Below are positions 35,939 through 44,576 of a stretch of 47,299 nucleotides of DNA, piece by piece (the stretch's first letter is position 1; every line of letters starts with the position of its first letter). The stretch is from positions 1 through 47,299 of the forward strand of contig JBAJNM010000011.1 of NCBI GenBank assembly GCA_036881865.1. Reading direction: 5' to 3'. The notes below the pieces were generated by a model. That model was given only the letters and a program-made list of their open reading frames with translations. It ran no database searches and had not been told where the DNA came from. The position numbers and the translations under genes were made by a program. Source of the stretch: Parvularculales bacterium. Its GTDB lineage: Bacteria; Pseudomonadota; Alphaproteobacteria; JAPOUT01; JBAJNM01.

Positions 35939-38032
35939 TTATTCATCTCCTCCGTTTCCAAGCTGTCTTTCTAAGGATTGCCGAACTAAGCTGAGTATAT
36001 AAGGAAGTTCGTCAAGACCACTGTATTTGACCTCAACATCTCCGTTCCCCCAGCGTCCCAGACCGGTGATATTCCTGCAAAGTCTCTTTGGATCGCTTAT
36101 ATCCATAAACTCCATATTTAGTATCAACTGGAGTCCTTTGGCTTGGGGGATTACATCAACGAAATTGGTCTCGGCTTTATAAGCGATGTAGTGCTTAAGA
36201 ATTTCCTCACTAACGCAGGGGTCAAGATTGAGAATCTCGCGTTGTAATGATTCAAACAGCTGTTTCGTCGGTGAACTCGTCAAATGACGATGATCCTCAA
36301 ACGAATAAGTAGAAGGGCTAACTTCCTTAGGTCGATAGGTCTCTAGAATATCTTCTGAAATATATGGAAAACGCCACACGTTGATGGCTTTTTCAGCGAG
36401 GCTATTGGCACGATTGATGATGGTTTTGTCTGTCCATTCATCCAGTTCTCCAAGGCCGGAATTGACCTTGAGCGGGCTATGCCGAAATCCTCCTTTCATG
36501 TCTCTTTTTTCAACAAACGGCCTGTCGCTATACTCGGAATTGTAGCCAGTTAGAGTCAGATTTCCCAAAGTGTGCAAATACCGCTCATGGATTTGCTGCC
36601 AATCCTCACCCAACACCGTCTTCCATTCTTTGGTAAGGCTTTGGGGCATTATGTGTTCAATCGTATATTCACCAACTGGCACCCTCTCTTTGCGCCCAAA
36701 ATTCTCAAACCGACGCAACCAATAACTTCGACGTGGGAAATTGTAGAGATTACGTAGCTTGATTTTTTCTCGAAATTCTTCATCCGAAGGAAATCGCCGA
36801 TAGGAAGGCATTAGAAGGAAATGCGCTATAATGCTTTCAAGGTAGCAATCCTTTTTCAACGCTTTTGCAAACGTTGCAAATGTCTTGTTCATTGAATTCG
36901 TTGGAATTTCGCAAACGGCACGTCTGAAGACATAGGTTTCAACCAGCCGAACAGCTTCAAGAAAGTCATCATGTTCCAGCACTTCACTCTTGAAGTCAGC
37001 GTAAAGCACTAGCAGGAGCGGATATGCAACATCAACACGAAGCTCGCGAAGGTCGTTGAAGGCTGCCTTCAGGTCAGGATCAGATTCTTTATCCAGAGCC
37101 ATTGCGCAGAAATACCGAGAATATTGACAAATATCTTTAACCAGTTCCTCGATGCGCTGCGTATCTATTTCCTCGGGCCGAGCATAGTCTTTGAAGGCCG
37201 TGTAAACGTCATCTAACCTTGGCATGTTACCTGTTTTTACGATCAGGAAATAGCGCATGAATTTGTCGAAATGTTTATCGTAAGCTTCTTGTCCAAATGC
37301 CTGTTCCATTGATCGCCAATATTGATTGTACAATCGCTCCTGAAGGCCGGTATCCAACCCCATTAGAACAAAATTTCGGATGAGGTCAGCTTGACTGAGT
37401 TCGCGCCCCGTCGAGTTCATGCTTTCAAAGATCAGTTGGGGATTGTCCCCTTTGCGCGAAAGGGCGACATAGACAACGAGAAGCTTTGATAGTCCTCGGC
37501 ATACACTTTCCAAGTCATTCGCATATTCTTTGATACGCTCCTCGAAAAATAGAAAATTATCCTTTATTCGATGAGAGTAATTTTCTGGGAGATCCCGGGT
37601 ATCTTGACCGTCAATAACAGCAAAAAGAGTGTCTCTGTCCGTCTCAGACAAAACCAACTTTCGACGCATATTGCCGGTTTCGGGCTCGTTGATAAGATAG
37701 TAACCCTTCAATTTCTTCTGTGAAAAACCATTATATGGTTCTTGCTCCCCCAAAGCGTAGGATAATGCCGAAATCAGTAGCGTTAGGGTTGTAAGGCGTT
37801 GCTGGCCATCGATTACTAAAAGCGGAGCGTTATGCGCGTCAGTATCTGCGACATAGACGATGGAACCAATGAAGTGGCTTTCAATACTGTCGCCTTTACC
37901 AGCTCGAATAATATCATTCCAAAGCTGCTCGCACTGAACGCGATCCCATGAGTATTTTCGTTGATAAATGGGGATCAAGAACTGGAAGGAGCCGCCAATA
38001 AAATTTAGAAGATTTGTATGTTTTGCATCCAT
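35939..38032 (-). CDS. DUF262-DUF1524-DUF5655 protein, GmrSD/BrxU-like candidate defence nuclease
   Basis: The 697-aa protein has three recognised parts. The N-terminal DUF262 (ParB-like/GmrS) domain has PIYQRKYSW (21-29) and DGQQRLTTL (75-83). A DUF1524 HNH-type nuclease domain at about 450-540 has YTIEHIMPQSL and HTLGNLTLTGYN. The C-terminal DUF5655 at about 575-695 includes YIAYKAETNFVDV and GRWGNGDVEV. DUF262 plus DUF1524 in one chain is the fused arrangement of type IV GmrSD/BrxU-type enzymes and SspE, which cut modified phage DNA after nucleotide hydrolysis. Its GC content is visibly lower than its neighbours', and a 122-nt AT-rich leader precedes it. No partner gene (dnd, ssp, brx) is present. 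Defence function is inference from family. Confidence 0.85.
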   Translation of the reverse strand: MDAKHTNLLNFIGGSFQFLIPIYQRKYSWDRVQCEQLWNDIIRAGKGDSIESHFIGSIVYVADTDAHNAPLLVIDGQQRLTTLTLLISALSYALGEQEPYNGFSQKKLKGYYLINEPETGNMRRKLVLSETDRDTLFAVIDGQDTRDLPENYSHRIKDNFLFFEERIKEYANDLESVCRGLSKLLVVYVALSRKGDNPQLIFESMNSTGRELSQADLIRNFVLMGLDTGLQERLYNQYWRSMEQAFGQEAYDKHFDKFMRYFLIVKTGNMPRLDDVYTAFKDYARPEEIDTQRIEELVKDICQYSRYFCAMALDKESDPDLKAAFNDLRELRVDVAYPLLLVLYADFKSEVLEHDDFLEAVRLVETYVFRRAVCEIPTNSMNKTFATFAKALKKDCYLESIIAHFLLMPSYRRFPSDEEFREKIKLRNLYNFPRRSYWLRRFENFGRKERVPVGEYTIEHIMPQSLTKEWKTVLGEDWQQIHERYLHTLGNLTLTGYNSEYSDRPFVEKRDMKGGFRHSPLKVNSGLGELDEWTDKTIINRANSLAEKAINVWRFPYISEDILETYRPKEVSPSTYSFEDHRHLTSSPTKQLFESLQREILNLDPCVSEEILKHYIAYKAETNFVDVIPQAKGLQLILNMEFMDISDPKRLCRNITGLGRWGNGDVEVKYSGLDELPYILSLVRQSLERQLGNGGDE

Positions 38033-38154
38033 GAGGATGGTCTTCCCCTGTTGATTGATTCAGTGTGAATGATAGTAAACAGGAGTATATGATTTAGGAA
38101 AGTTTACAAGAAAAATTAATTTCAAGCCTTTAAATGATGAAATCCCGTTCAGAG

Positions 38155-38622
38155 TTATGATGCATCACGACCTTCTGCTTCTGATAGAAGGGCTTTTTCA
38201 GCTTCCATTTGAAGACGGGTGGTCATCGCATAAAAGCCGTTGGAACGTTGGGGGGTTAAATGTTCCGCAAGGCCGAGGCGTTGAAAAAGGGTGTGAGCCG
38301 CATCGCTTGAAATTTCATCAACGGGCTGTCCGTTGTAGAGTATGGAAAGAATGGCAATGAGGCCGCGCACAATACGCGCATCACTATCGCCCTGAAAATA
38401 AAGATGCGGCGTACTAACACCCTCATGGGCACAGCGAAAGGAAAGCCAGACCTGACTGACGCATCCTTCCACTTTATTGCCCGGGATTTTATGCGAGGCA
38501 TGCATAGGCTCCAGAGCATCGCCCAGATCAATGACATAGTGGTAGCGCTCTTCCCAATCGTCAAACAGGGAAAAGTTGGCGATTAATTCGTCAAGATCAG
38601 GCAGGGGCACGGTAGCAGGCAT
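38155..38622 (-). CDS. sufE: Fe-S cluster assembly sulfur-acceptor protein SufE
   Basis: SufE takes persulfide sulfur from the SufS cysteine desulfurase and passes it to the SufB scaffold. The 155-aa protein has the family pattern with the acceptor cysteine in EGCVSQVWL (Cys54). RYHYVIDLGDALEPM (27-41) lies before it and the FQRLGLAEHLTPQRSNGFYAM block near residues 109-129. The length is a little above E. coli SufE. It stands alone, without sufBCDS nearby, and diverges from the mscS gene across about 120 nt. Confidence 0.94.
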   Translation of the reverse strand: MPATVPLPDLDELIANFSLFDDWEERYHYVIDLGDALEPMHASHKIPGNKVEGCVSQVWLSFRCAHEGVSTPHLYFQGDSDARIVRGLIAILSILYNGQPVDEISSDAAHTLFQRLGLAEHLTPQRSNGFYAMTTRLQMEAEKALLSEAEGRDAS

Positions 38623-38743
38623 AAGAATAGCGGGCAGGAGAGGGATGATAGATTAGAAACGCTGCTGGCAAAGCGGGCAACATATACTATTATACACTAT
38701 CTCATGGTGGGGTGGACGTTATATATGGTGTTAGACGGAGAGC

Positions 38744-39925
38744 ATGAGGCTCCGGCAGGGCTTTATCAGTCTAGGGATTTTTGATGTGATACAGGATTTT
38801 CAGAACATCGTTTACGACATCTGGACCGAAGGTGTTTTCGGTTATGACATAGGCGCTTTTTTGATAGCCCTTGGCGTTTTGGTTGCCTTTATCATCTTTC
38901 GGGGGTTGATAACACGTTTTGTTCTTAACCGGCTGGAGGCTCTGGTTAAGCGCACGGAAACATCGCTGGATGACGCCCTGTTAGAAGCTCTGCGTGATCC
39001 GGTGCGGATGGCTATTTTGGTGATCGGCTTGTTTTTTGCCATCAATATTATGCCTCTGGAAGGTGTGGCCAATGAAATTGCCAACAAGATTGTTCGCAGT
39101 CTTGTGGTATGGGCTATCTTTTGGGGTCTTTATTCTCTCATTGATCCGCTCATACGGGTTACCCGCTTACTCAATAATATCCTGACCAACGAGACACGGT
39201 ATCTGGTTAGCATGACCATGCGGGTTTTTGTCGCAGCCCTTGGGGGTGCCACCATATTAAGTGTCTGGGGCATCAATGTAGCACCTCTTATTGCGGGCCT
39301 TGGGGTCGGAGGACTGGCCGTTGCGCTGGGCGCACAGGATTTGTTCAAAAATCTGGTAGGCGGAATTTCTATATTGCTTGAGAAACGGTTTCGCATCGGG
39401 GATTGGGTATTCGTTGATGGCATTGTGGAAGGTACCGTTGAAAAACTCGGTTATCGTTCAACGCTAATACGCCGCTTTGATCTGGCACCGGTTTATGTGC
39501 CGAATAATTATCTTGCCGATAATGCGGTAACCAACTTCTCTGCCATGACGCACCGTCGTATTTATTGGAAAATAGGCGTTGTCTATGAAACGGGCGTAGA
39601 TCAGCTGCGTCAAATCCGCGATAACATTGAAACTTACATTCTCAACAATGATGCCTTTGAAAAACCACCTGCCGTATCAACCTTTGTGCGGATTGACTCA
39701 TTCTCTGAAAGTTCCATAGATATTATGGTGTATTGTTTCACCAAGACCACCGTGTGGGGTGAGTGGCTTGCCATTAAGGAAGCCCTTGCTTATAAAATTA
39801 AAGAAATTGTTAAAGAGTCCGGTTCAGGGTTTGCGTTTCCCTCACGGTCTGTTTATGTGGAGAGCATGCCTCATGGCACGCCTGCTTCTTTCGCTGACCC
39901 TGCTAAGCAGGGCGGTGACCAATAA
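38744..39925 (+). CDS. MscS-family mechanosensitive ion channel
   Basis: The 393-aa inner-membrane protein resembles a small-conductance mechanosensitive channel. Hydrophobic helices lie at about residues 35-60, 85-105, 118-138 and 158-178. The pore-lining TM3 is followed by the GLGVGGLAVALGAQDLFKNLVGG block (about 187-209), matching the Gly/Ala-rich helix of MscS, then the beta domain ILLEKRFRIGDWV. The C-terminal vestibule is present. It releases solutes on hypo-osmotic shock in characterised members. ATG 38744 is used; a GTG at 38786 in the same frame could also serve. It precedes the DadA-like gene by 51 nt. Confidence 0.9.
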   Translation: MRLRQGFISLGIFDVIQDFQNIVYDIWTEGVFGYDIGAFLIALGVLVAFIIFRGLITRFVLNRLEALVKRTETSLDDALLEALRDPVRMAILVIGLFFAINIMPLEGVANEIANKIVRSLVVWAIFWGLYSLIDPLIRVTRLLNNILTNETRYLVSMTMRVFVAALGGATILSVWGINVAPLIAGLGVGGLAVALGAQDLFKNLVGGISILLEKRFRIGDWVFVDGIVEGTVEKLGYRSTLIRRFDLAPVYVPNNYLADNAVTNFSAMTHRRIYWKIGVVYETGVDQLRQIRDNIETYILNNDAFEKPPAVSTFVRIDSFSESSIDIMVYCFTKTTVWGEWLAIKEALAYKIKEIVKESGSGFAFPSRSVYVESMPHGTPASFADPAKQGGDQ

Positions 39926-39976
39926 CCGGTTACAACCGGCATCGTTAAAACTCGTTATGATAAATAGAGTGTCCTT

Positions 39977-41266
39977 ATGCGTATCCTGATACTCGGTGCA
40001 GGGCTTATGGGGGTTACCAGCGCTTTTACTCTGGCCCGTGAAGGTCATGAGGTAACGGTGCTGGAGCGCTGCGAGGGTGTTGGCCTTGAAACCAGTTTCG
40101 CTAACGGCGGTCAGTTATGTCCGTCTGAAACCATGCCGTGGCTTGGGCCTCATACACCAGGTCTGATCATGGGCTGGGTCGGCCGCAAGGATGCGCCGTT
40201 TCGTTTGAGATTAAGTGCAGATGTTAATCAATGGCGCTGGTTGGCGGCATCCGCTTTGAACTGTACTTATAAAGCGCAACGGGCGGGGATGGCGCGTAAT
40301 TTTTCTTTGGCGTGTTATTCACGTGATGAGTTGGGGAAGCTTGAGAGCCTTGCTCAAAAAGAAGGACGCTCTTTAGCTTATGATGCGGCGCATCGGGGTG
40401 TCTTGCGTATCTTTCACGATGAGACGGCATACAATCATGCCTGCGAAGAGGCTACGGCGCTGATAGCGCTGGGGGAAAACCTTGCGTTTCACGATTCTGA
40501 TGGTTGTGTTGCCATAGAGCCGTCATTGCAGGCGGTGAAGGGAGATATTGTTGGCGGCATTTATGCACCTGATGATCAGACGGCGGATGCTCATTTGTTT
40601 ACCCGCGCCCTTGCGGAGTGGGCCGATGATGAGGGGGTGCAGTTTACCTTTAATATTTCTGTAGGAAAAATGGAATACAAAGCCGGAGAGTGGCGTGTCT
40701 ATTGCGGAGAAGACGTCTTTACAGGTGATGCTGTTGTGGTGTGCGCGGGGGTTTTCAGCCCGTCCGTTATGAGGGGGTTTGGACGTTGGCTTCCTGTGTG
40801 GCCCCTAAAAGGATATTCGGTCACCGTGCCGGTTAAGGAGAACATGGATGCACCTCAGGTTGGTATTACTGATGAGAGCAGGCGTCTGGTGGTCTCTCGT
40901 TTGGGAAATCGGTTACGTGCTGCGGGGTTGGCAGAACTAACAAAGCGGCCGGATAAAGATAAAGGATTTGATGAGGCGCGTGCGCGGGTTGTTCTGCGGG
41001 GCTTGCGAGCGCTTTTTCCCAGATGTGATGTTGCCGAACAGGACGTGCGTTTTTGGCATGGCTACCGTCCCATGACACCGGACTCAAGCCCTCTGATTGG
41101 GCCTGTGCCCGGGGTTCCGATGATGTTTATCAACACGGGCCATGGGTCTTTAGGGTGGACATTGGCTATGGGATCGGCGGCTTTGTTGCGGTCTCATATT
41201 CAGGAGACAGCACCTGTGATTGATCCTGCGGGGTATGGTCCGGCGCGATTTAGTTGGCGTGGGTGA
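39977..41266 (+). CDS. dadA: D-amino acid dehydrogenase (DadA-like FAD oxidoreductase)
   Basis: This 429-aa flavoprotein of the DAO superfamily probably deaminates D-amino acids. The dinucleotide-binding motif LGAGLMG (6-12) and the acidic end of strand two (VTVLERCEGVGLETSFANGGQLCPS) match DadA. C-terminal blocks are HGYRPMTPDSSPLIGPVPG and NTGHGSLGWTLAMGSAALL. Family members pass electrons to the respiratory chain. No alanine racemase (dadX) or Lrp-type regulator is adjacent. The chemistry is a good fit, though L-proline or opine-like substrates cannot be excluded. With the D-threonine-aldolase-like gene at 9030, this is the second D-amino-acid enzyme in the window. Confidence 0.85.
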   Translation: MRILILGAGLMGVTSAFTLAREGHEVTVLERCEGVGLETSFANGGQLCPSETMPWLGPHTPGLIMGWVGRKDAPFRLRLSADVNQWRWLAASALNCTYKAQRAGMARNFSLACYSRDELGKLESLAQKEGRSLAYDAAHRGVLRIFHDETAYNHACEEATALIALGENLAFHDSDGCVAIEPSLQAVKGDIVGGIYAPDDQTADAHLFTRALAEWADDEGVQFTFNISVGKMEYKAGEWRVYCGEDVFTGDAVVVCAGVFSPSVMRGFGRWLPVWPLKGYSVTVPVKENMDAPQVGITDESRRLVVSRLGNRLRAAGLAELTKRPDKDKGFDEARARVVLRGLRALFPRCDVAEQDVRFWHGYRPMTPDSSPLIGPVPGVPMMFINTGHGSLGWTLAMGSAALLRSHIQETAPVIDPAGYGPARFSWRG

Positions 41267-41358
41267 ACTGGCGGTTTCCGGGCAACACCAAAGCGTCAGG
41301 TGAATACGTCCTACGGTGGATTTCATATAGCGCTGCGGGTGCCGTGATAAATCCGGCT

Positions 41359-41865
41359 TTAACCATCGGTGTGCGGGCTGCGTAGGGCCATAACGGGGGT
41401 ACGGTTGTCGGCGGCGGGCTGGTAGACAACGTCAAACTCTTCAAAAGCGGAGTGCCATTTTTCTCTGGTAAAGCGCTCAGGGTCTACATCAAAGGCGTTA
41501 AAACCGCAGCGTATCATAAAAAACAATTGATCGCGCAGCACATTGCCTACGGCACGGATTTCTCCCTGATAATTATATCGCTCCCGTAACAAACGCGCCG
41601 AAGAATATGCGCGGCCATCTTTGAAAACAGGAAAAACCAGAGCCACAAGTGCAAAAGATTCAAGGTCTTGAGCTATATCTTCCACCTGCTCATGGCTTTC
41701 CAACCGCACACCAAGAGGTGCTGTGCGGCGAAGTAAGCTTTCGCGCTCGGCGGTGAACTGCTCAAGGCCAACAATGACGGGCTTATCTTCAGGGATTTCC
41801 TCATCAAGTTCCACCATTACCCATACATCTTCAACCGGACCGTCTTTTCCCTTAATCAGTGCCAT
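41359..41865 (-). CDS. DUF934 family protein, sulfite reduction associated
   Basis: DUF934 proteins are usually encoded beside sulfite reductase in proteobacteria, but have no proved reaction. This one is 168 aa from ATG 41865, which overlaps the hemoprotein stop by 14 nt, so translation is coupled. A longer frame from 41931 would be embedded in the reductase gene and its first 22 residues do not look like the family. Recognisable segments are VIVGLEQFTAER, VALVFPVFKDGRAYSSARLLRERY and GEIRAVGNVLRDQLFFMIRCGFNAF. It is the last gene of the cluster; cysH and cysG are absent here. Confidence 0.85.
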   Translation of the reverse strand: MALIKGKDGPVEDVWVMVELDEEIPEDKPVIVGLEQFTAERESLLRRTAPLGVRLESHEQVEDIAQDLESFALVALVFPVFKDGRAYSSARLLRERYNYQGEIRAVGNVLRDQLFFMIRCGFNAFDVDPERFTREKWHSAFEEFDVVYQPAADNRTPVMALRSPHTDG

Positions 41866-43510
41866 ATAATTTTTCCTTAAACGGATCCATGCCACACCGG
41901 CGGTAGGTCTCAATAAAACTTTCTCCTTCATGACGAAGGGTAATATAAGTATCTACAACCGTCTCTACGGCATCCACAATTTCATTTTCCGTAAACGATG
42001 GTCCCGTAATGGCAGCCAGAGAGGTGTTCTCATCTGCCGAGCCGCCAAGGGAGAGTTGATAATGCTCTGTCCCTTTTTTATCTACCCCCAAAATGCCAAT
42101 GTGCCCTACGTGATGATGGCCACAGGCATTGATGCATCCGGAAATTTTAATCTTAAGCGCACCAATATCGTGTTGCCGTTTCAGGTCGGCAAACCGCTCT
42201 GATATATTTTGCGCTAACGGAATAGAGCGGGCATTGGCCAGATTGCAAAAATCAAGACCCGGACACGCAATCTGGTCTGTTACCAACCCAATGTTGGCGC
42301 TGGCAAGGCCGTGGGCGCGTAGGGATTCATAAAGAGCCGGAATATCCTCCGCCCGAACATGGGGCAGGGTAAGGTTTTGTTCATGGGTGACGCGTATTTC
42401 ATCAAAAGAATAACGCGCTGTCATCTCTGCAAGAGCATCCATTTGGTCGGCGCTGGCATCTCCCGGTGCTCCGCCTGTTGGCTTAAGGGAAACGTTGACA
42501 ATCTTGTAACCCGGCATCCGGTGGTCACTTACGTTTGTTTTTATGAAATCCGCTAAATCGGAAGATGCCGCCCGTGCCGCATCCAGAACCGGCGTATCTG
42601 CCGATAGATCCTCAAAAGACGGTGGCGCAAAATAAGCCTCAATGCGGGACATTTCTTCTTCCGGCAAACGCAGACTATCTTGCGTACGGATAGCGGCGAA
42701 CTCTTCTTCCACCTGATGGCGCATTTCTTCCGCGCCAAGAGCATGAACCAGAATTTTAATACGCGCCTTGTATAAATTATCCCGCCGTCCATAGCGGTTA
42801 TACACCCGCAAAATAGATTCCAGATAAGACAGTAAATCCTCGGGTGGTAAAAAATCACATATTTTCTCTGCAATCATAGGCGTGCGACCCTGACCTCCGC
42901 CCACATAAATCTGGTAACCAGTATCTCCCGCCCCGTTACGCACAACTGCAACACCAATATCATGAACCCGTATGGCGGCCCGGTCATGAGGTGAACCGGT
43001 AACGGCAATCTTGAATTTGCGGGGCAGAAAAGAAAATTCCGGATGCAACGTCGACCACTGCCGTATAATCTCAGAGCAAATACGGGGGTCTTCCAATTCA
43101 TCTGCTGTTGCGCCTGCGTAATGGTCGGCAGTAACATTACGGATACAATTACCGGACGTCTGCATAGCGTGCATCTCAACAGAGGCCAGATCTTGCAAAA
43201 TATCCGGCACATCCTCAAGGCGCGGCCAGTTATACTGAATGTTCTGACGAGTGGTGAAATGGCCGTATCCCTTATCATAAACACGGGCAATGTGAGCCAG
43301 CATTCGCATCTGCCGCGAGGATAACACCCCATAAGGAACCGCCACCCGCAACATGTACGCATGAAGCTGAAGATATAGCCCGTTCATCAACCGCAGGGGC
43401 TTGAACTCATCTTCATCAAGAGCACCCGAAAGTCGCCGTTCTACCTGACCGCGAAATTGCTCAACACGTGTGCTTACCAGCCGGTGATCAAACTCATCAT
43501 AACGATACAT
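41852..43510 (-). CDS. cysI: Sulfite/nitrite reductase hemoprotein (siroheme, 4Fe-4S)
   Basis: The 552-aa protein reduces sulfite to sulfide in six-electron steps, during cysteine synthesis. It has the two duplicated halves of the siroheme reductase fold. The four cysteine ligands of the coupled 4Fe-4S/siroheme centre lie in TDQIACPGLDFCNLANA (near residues 415-425) and ISGCINACGHHHVG (near 459-470). The N-terminal half has YGHFTTRQNIQYNWPRLED. Neighbours (DUF2849 upstream, DUF934 downstream) point to sulfite, not nitrite, as the substrate. No flavoprotein subunit CysJ is encoded next to it, so electrons may come from ferredoxin or a remote partner. Confidence 0.9.
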   Translation of the reverse strand: MYRYDEFDHRLVSTRVEQFRGQVERRLSGALDEDEFKPLRLMNGLYLQLHAYMLRVAVPYGVLSSRQMRMLAHIARVYDKGYGHFTTRQNIQYNWPRLEDVPDILQDLASVEMHAMQTSGNCIRNVTADHYAGATADELEDPRICSEIIRQWSTLHPEFSFLPRKFKIAVTGSPHDRAAIRVHDIGVAVVRNGAGDTGYQIYVGGGQGRTPMIAEKICDFLPPEDLLSYLESILRVYNRYGRRDNLYKARIKILVHALGAEEMRHQVEEEFAAIRTQDSLRLPEEEMSRIEAYFAPPSFEDLSADTPVLDAARAASSDLADFIKTNVSDHRMPGYKIVNVSLKPTGGAPGDASADQMDALAEMTARYSFDEIRVTHEQNLTLPHVRAEDIPALYESLRAHGLASANIGLVTDQIACPGLDFCNLANARSIPLAQNISERFADLKRQHDIGALKIKISGCINACGHHHVGHIGILGVDKKGTEHYQLSLGGSADENTSLAAITGPSFTENEIVDAVETVVDTYITLRHEGESFIETYRRCGMDPFKEKLYGTD

Positions 43511-43516
43511 GGGTCT

Positions 43517-43837
43517 CTACTCCCGTGCCTGCTTACCAAGATCAAGACGGGTGGTGGGTCCCGCCATACGGATTTGCTCGCGCACACTTACCGGCACGAA
43601 ACACCCGTTTTGTTCCACCACAGCGAACAAATAGGGTTCCACCACCTCACGAGCCTCTACAGAGGGCATAGCACGGGCCAGCAAAGCCTCTCCCTCATCA
43701 CGGCCTTTGCTGACGGCACCCTCTTCAAGAACTTCCGTCCATGTGCCCTCAGACGTCAGATAAACGACTTCCCCATCCCGAAGGCGATTGGCGGTCACCA
43801 TTTGAAGGTGAACATGTTTACTGGCGTGTTGAACCAT
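43517..43837 (-). CDS. DUF2849 domain-containing protein
   Basis: This 106-aa protein begins KHVHLQMVTANRLRDGEVVYLTSEGTWTEVLEEG (in parts: LQMVTANRLRDGEVVYL). It matches the small DUF2849 family, found just upstream of the sulfite reductase gene in many alphaproteobacteria. It has no signal peptide or membrane segment. The stop lies six nt before the reductase start. The family function is unknown; neighbour conservation suggests a role in siroheme handling or in regulation of the operon. An inverted repeat 28 nt upstream of its start is a likely operator. Confidence 0.85.
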   Translation of the reverse strand: MVQHASKHVHLQMVTANRLRDGEVVYLTSEGTWTEVLEEGAVSKGRDEGEALLARAMPSVEAREVVEPYLFAVVEQNGCFVPVSVREQIRMAGPTTRLDLGKQARE

Positions 43838-43865
43838 GGGGTTACTTTAGCGCCTTCTGTGGTGG

Positions 43866-43901
43866 TGCTATAGGGCTTATAGCATATTTCATAGTATATT
43901 T
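43866..43901 (-). promoter_or_regulatory. Candidate LysR-type operator array upstream of the sulfite reductase operon
   Basis: TGCTATA (43866-43872) and TATAGCA (43878-43884) form a perfect inverted repeat around GGGCT. The core CTATA-N5-TATAG contains the T-N11-A of LysR-type boxes. It is joined to a near-perfect direct repeat, ATAGCATATTT (43879-43889) and ATAGTATATTT (43891-43901), with a 12-nt period. The array sits between the divergent DUF2849 and YcgN-like genes. CysB-type control is an inference. Confidence 0.45.
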
Positions 43902-44005
43902 GTGTGAAAATGTAGTTTTTACATTTAATAAATGTTTTATTAATCCCTTACGATCCTGAGAAATAATTTTCAACAGGGGGAGGGTTTTCCCGTACTCTTA
44001 CCTTC

Positions 44006-44497
44006 ATGACTGATCCGTTCTGGAAGAGTAAAACACTGGGAGAGATGACTCCGCAGGAGTGGGAATCTCTATGCGATGGATGTGGGCGGTGTTGCCTTGT
44101 CAAGTTGGAGGACGAAGATTCGGGAGAATATTACTACACTGACGTAGCGTGCCGTCTTTTGGACCAAAGTAATTGCCGATGCACCCGCTATGCCGAGCGC
44201 ACCCGTCTGGTTAAGGAGTGTATTGCCTTAACTCCTGATACCGTAACGGATCTGTTCTGGATGCCTCGTACGTGTGCCTATCGGTTGATAGCGGAAGGGC
44301 GTGATTTATATTGGTGGCATCCGCTGGTATCAGGAGACAGCAAGACGGTTCACGAAGCGGGTGTTTCTATTCGTGGTCAGGTAGTGGAAGAAAGAAGTGT
44401 TCCTGATGAGGCGCTTGAAGATCATATTGTAGAATGGCCTTCTGAGGATTATGTAGATCTCAAAGAGGGTAATAATCAACTACGGCCAAAAAATTAA
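44006..44497 (+). CDS. YcgN-like cysteine-cluster protein (UPF0260)
   Basis: The 163-aa protein belongs to the YcgN/UPF0260 group, a YkgJ-related cysteine-cluster family. Cysteines cluster at [10 protein letters not shown] (about residues 23-32), [13 protein letters not shown] (about 49-61) and later CIAL and TCAYR, a pattern fit for binding a metal (zinc or Fe-S). The WEFWKSKTL-like start and the segment HPLVSGD are typical of the group. Family function is unknown. The gene diverges from the sulfite reductase operon across an AT-rich gap of about 170 nt. The start ATG 44006 lies after GGGGGAGGG. Confidence 0.85.
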   Translation: MTDPFWKSKTLGEMTPQEWESLCDGCGRCCLVKLEDEDSGEYYYTDVACRLLDQSNCRCTRYAERTRLVKECIALTPDTVTDLFWMPRTCAYRLIAEGRDLYWWHPLVSGDSKTVHEAGVSIRGQVVEERSVPDEALEDHIVEWPSEDYVDLKEGNNQLRPKN

Positions 44498-44515
44498 AAA
44501 AGACTTAAACCGGAA

Positions 44516-44544
44516 CCATGACTTGATTTACCAAGTAGCCATGG
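44516..44544. other. Bulged hairpin between YcgN-like and acyl-CoA dehydrogenase genes
   Basis: CCATGACTTG (44516-44525) pairs with CAAGT (44532-44536) and CATGG (44540-44544), with a 3-nt bulge and a 6-nt loop. It is 19 nt past the YcgN-like stop and 32 nt before the next ATG. It may be a terminator or operator. No T-run follows. Confidence 0.3.
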
Positions 44545-44576
44545 CATCATAGAGAGATTGAAATTTAGAAATCCGG

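Noticed and set aside
41866-41931. Longer DUF934 frame starting inside the sulfite reductase gene
   Set aside because: The extra 22 residues lie in reductase coding sequence and are not family-like; ATG 41865 is better.
43457-43873. 138-codon plus-strand frame across DUF2849
   Set aside because: It is antisense to DUF2849 and to the operator-like region. The DUF2849 frame has clear family sequence and close spacing to the reductase gene.
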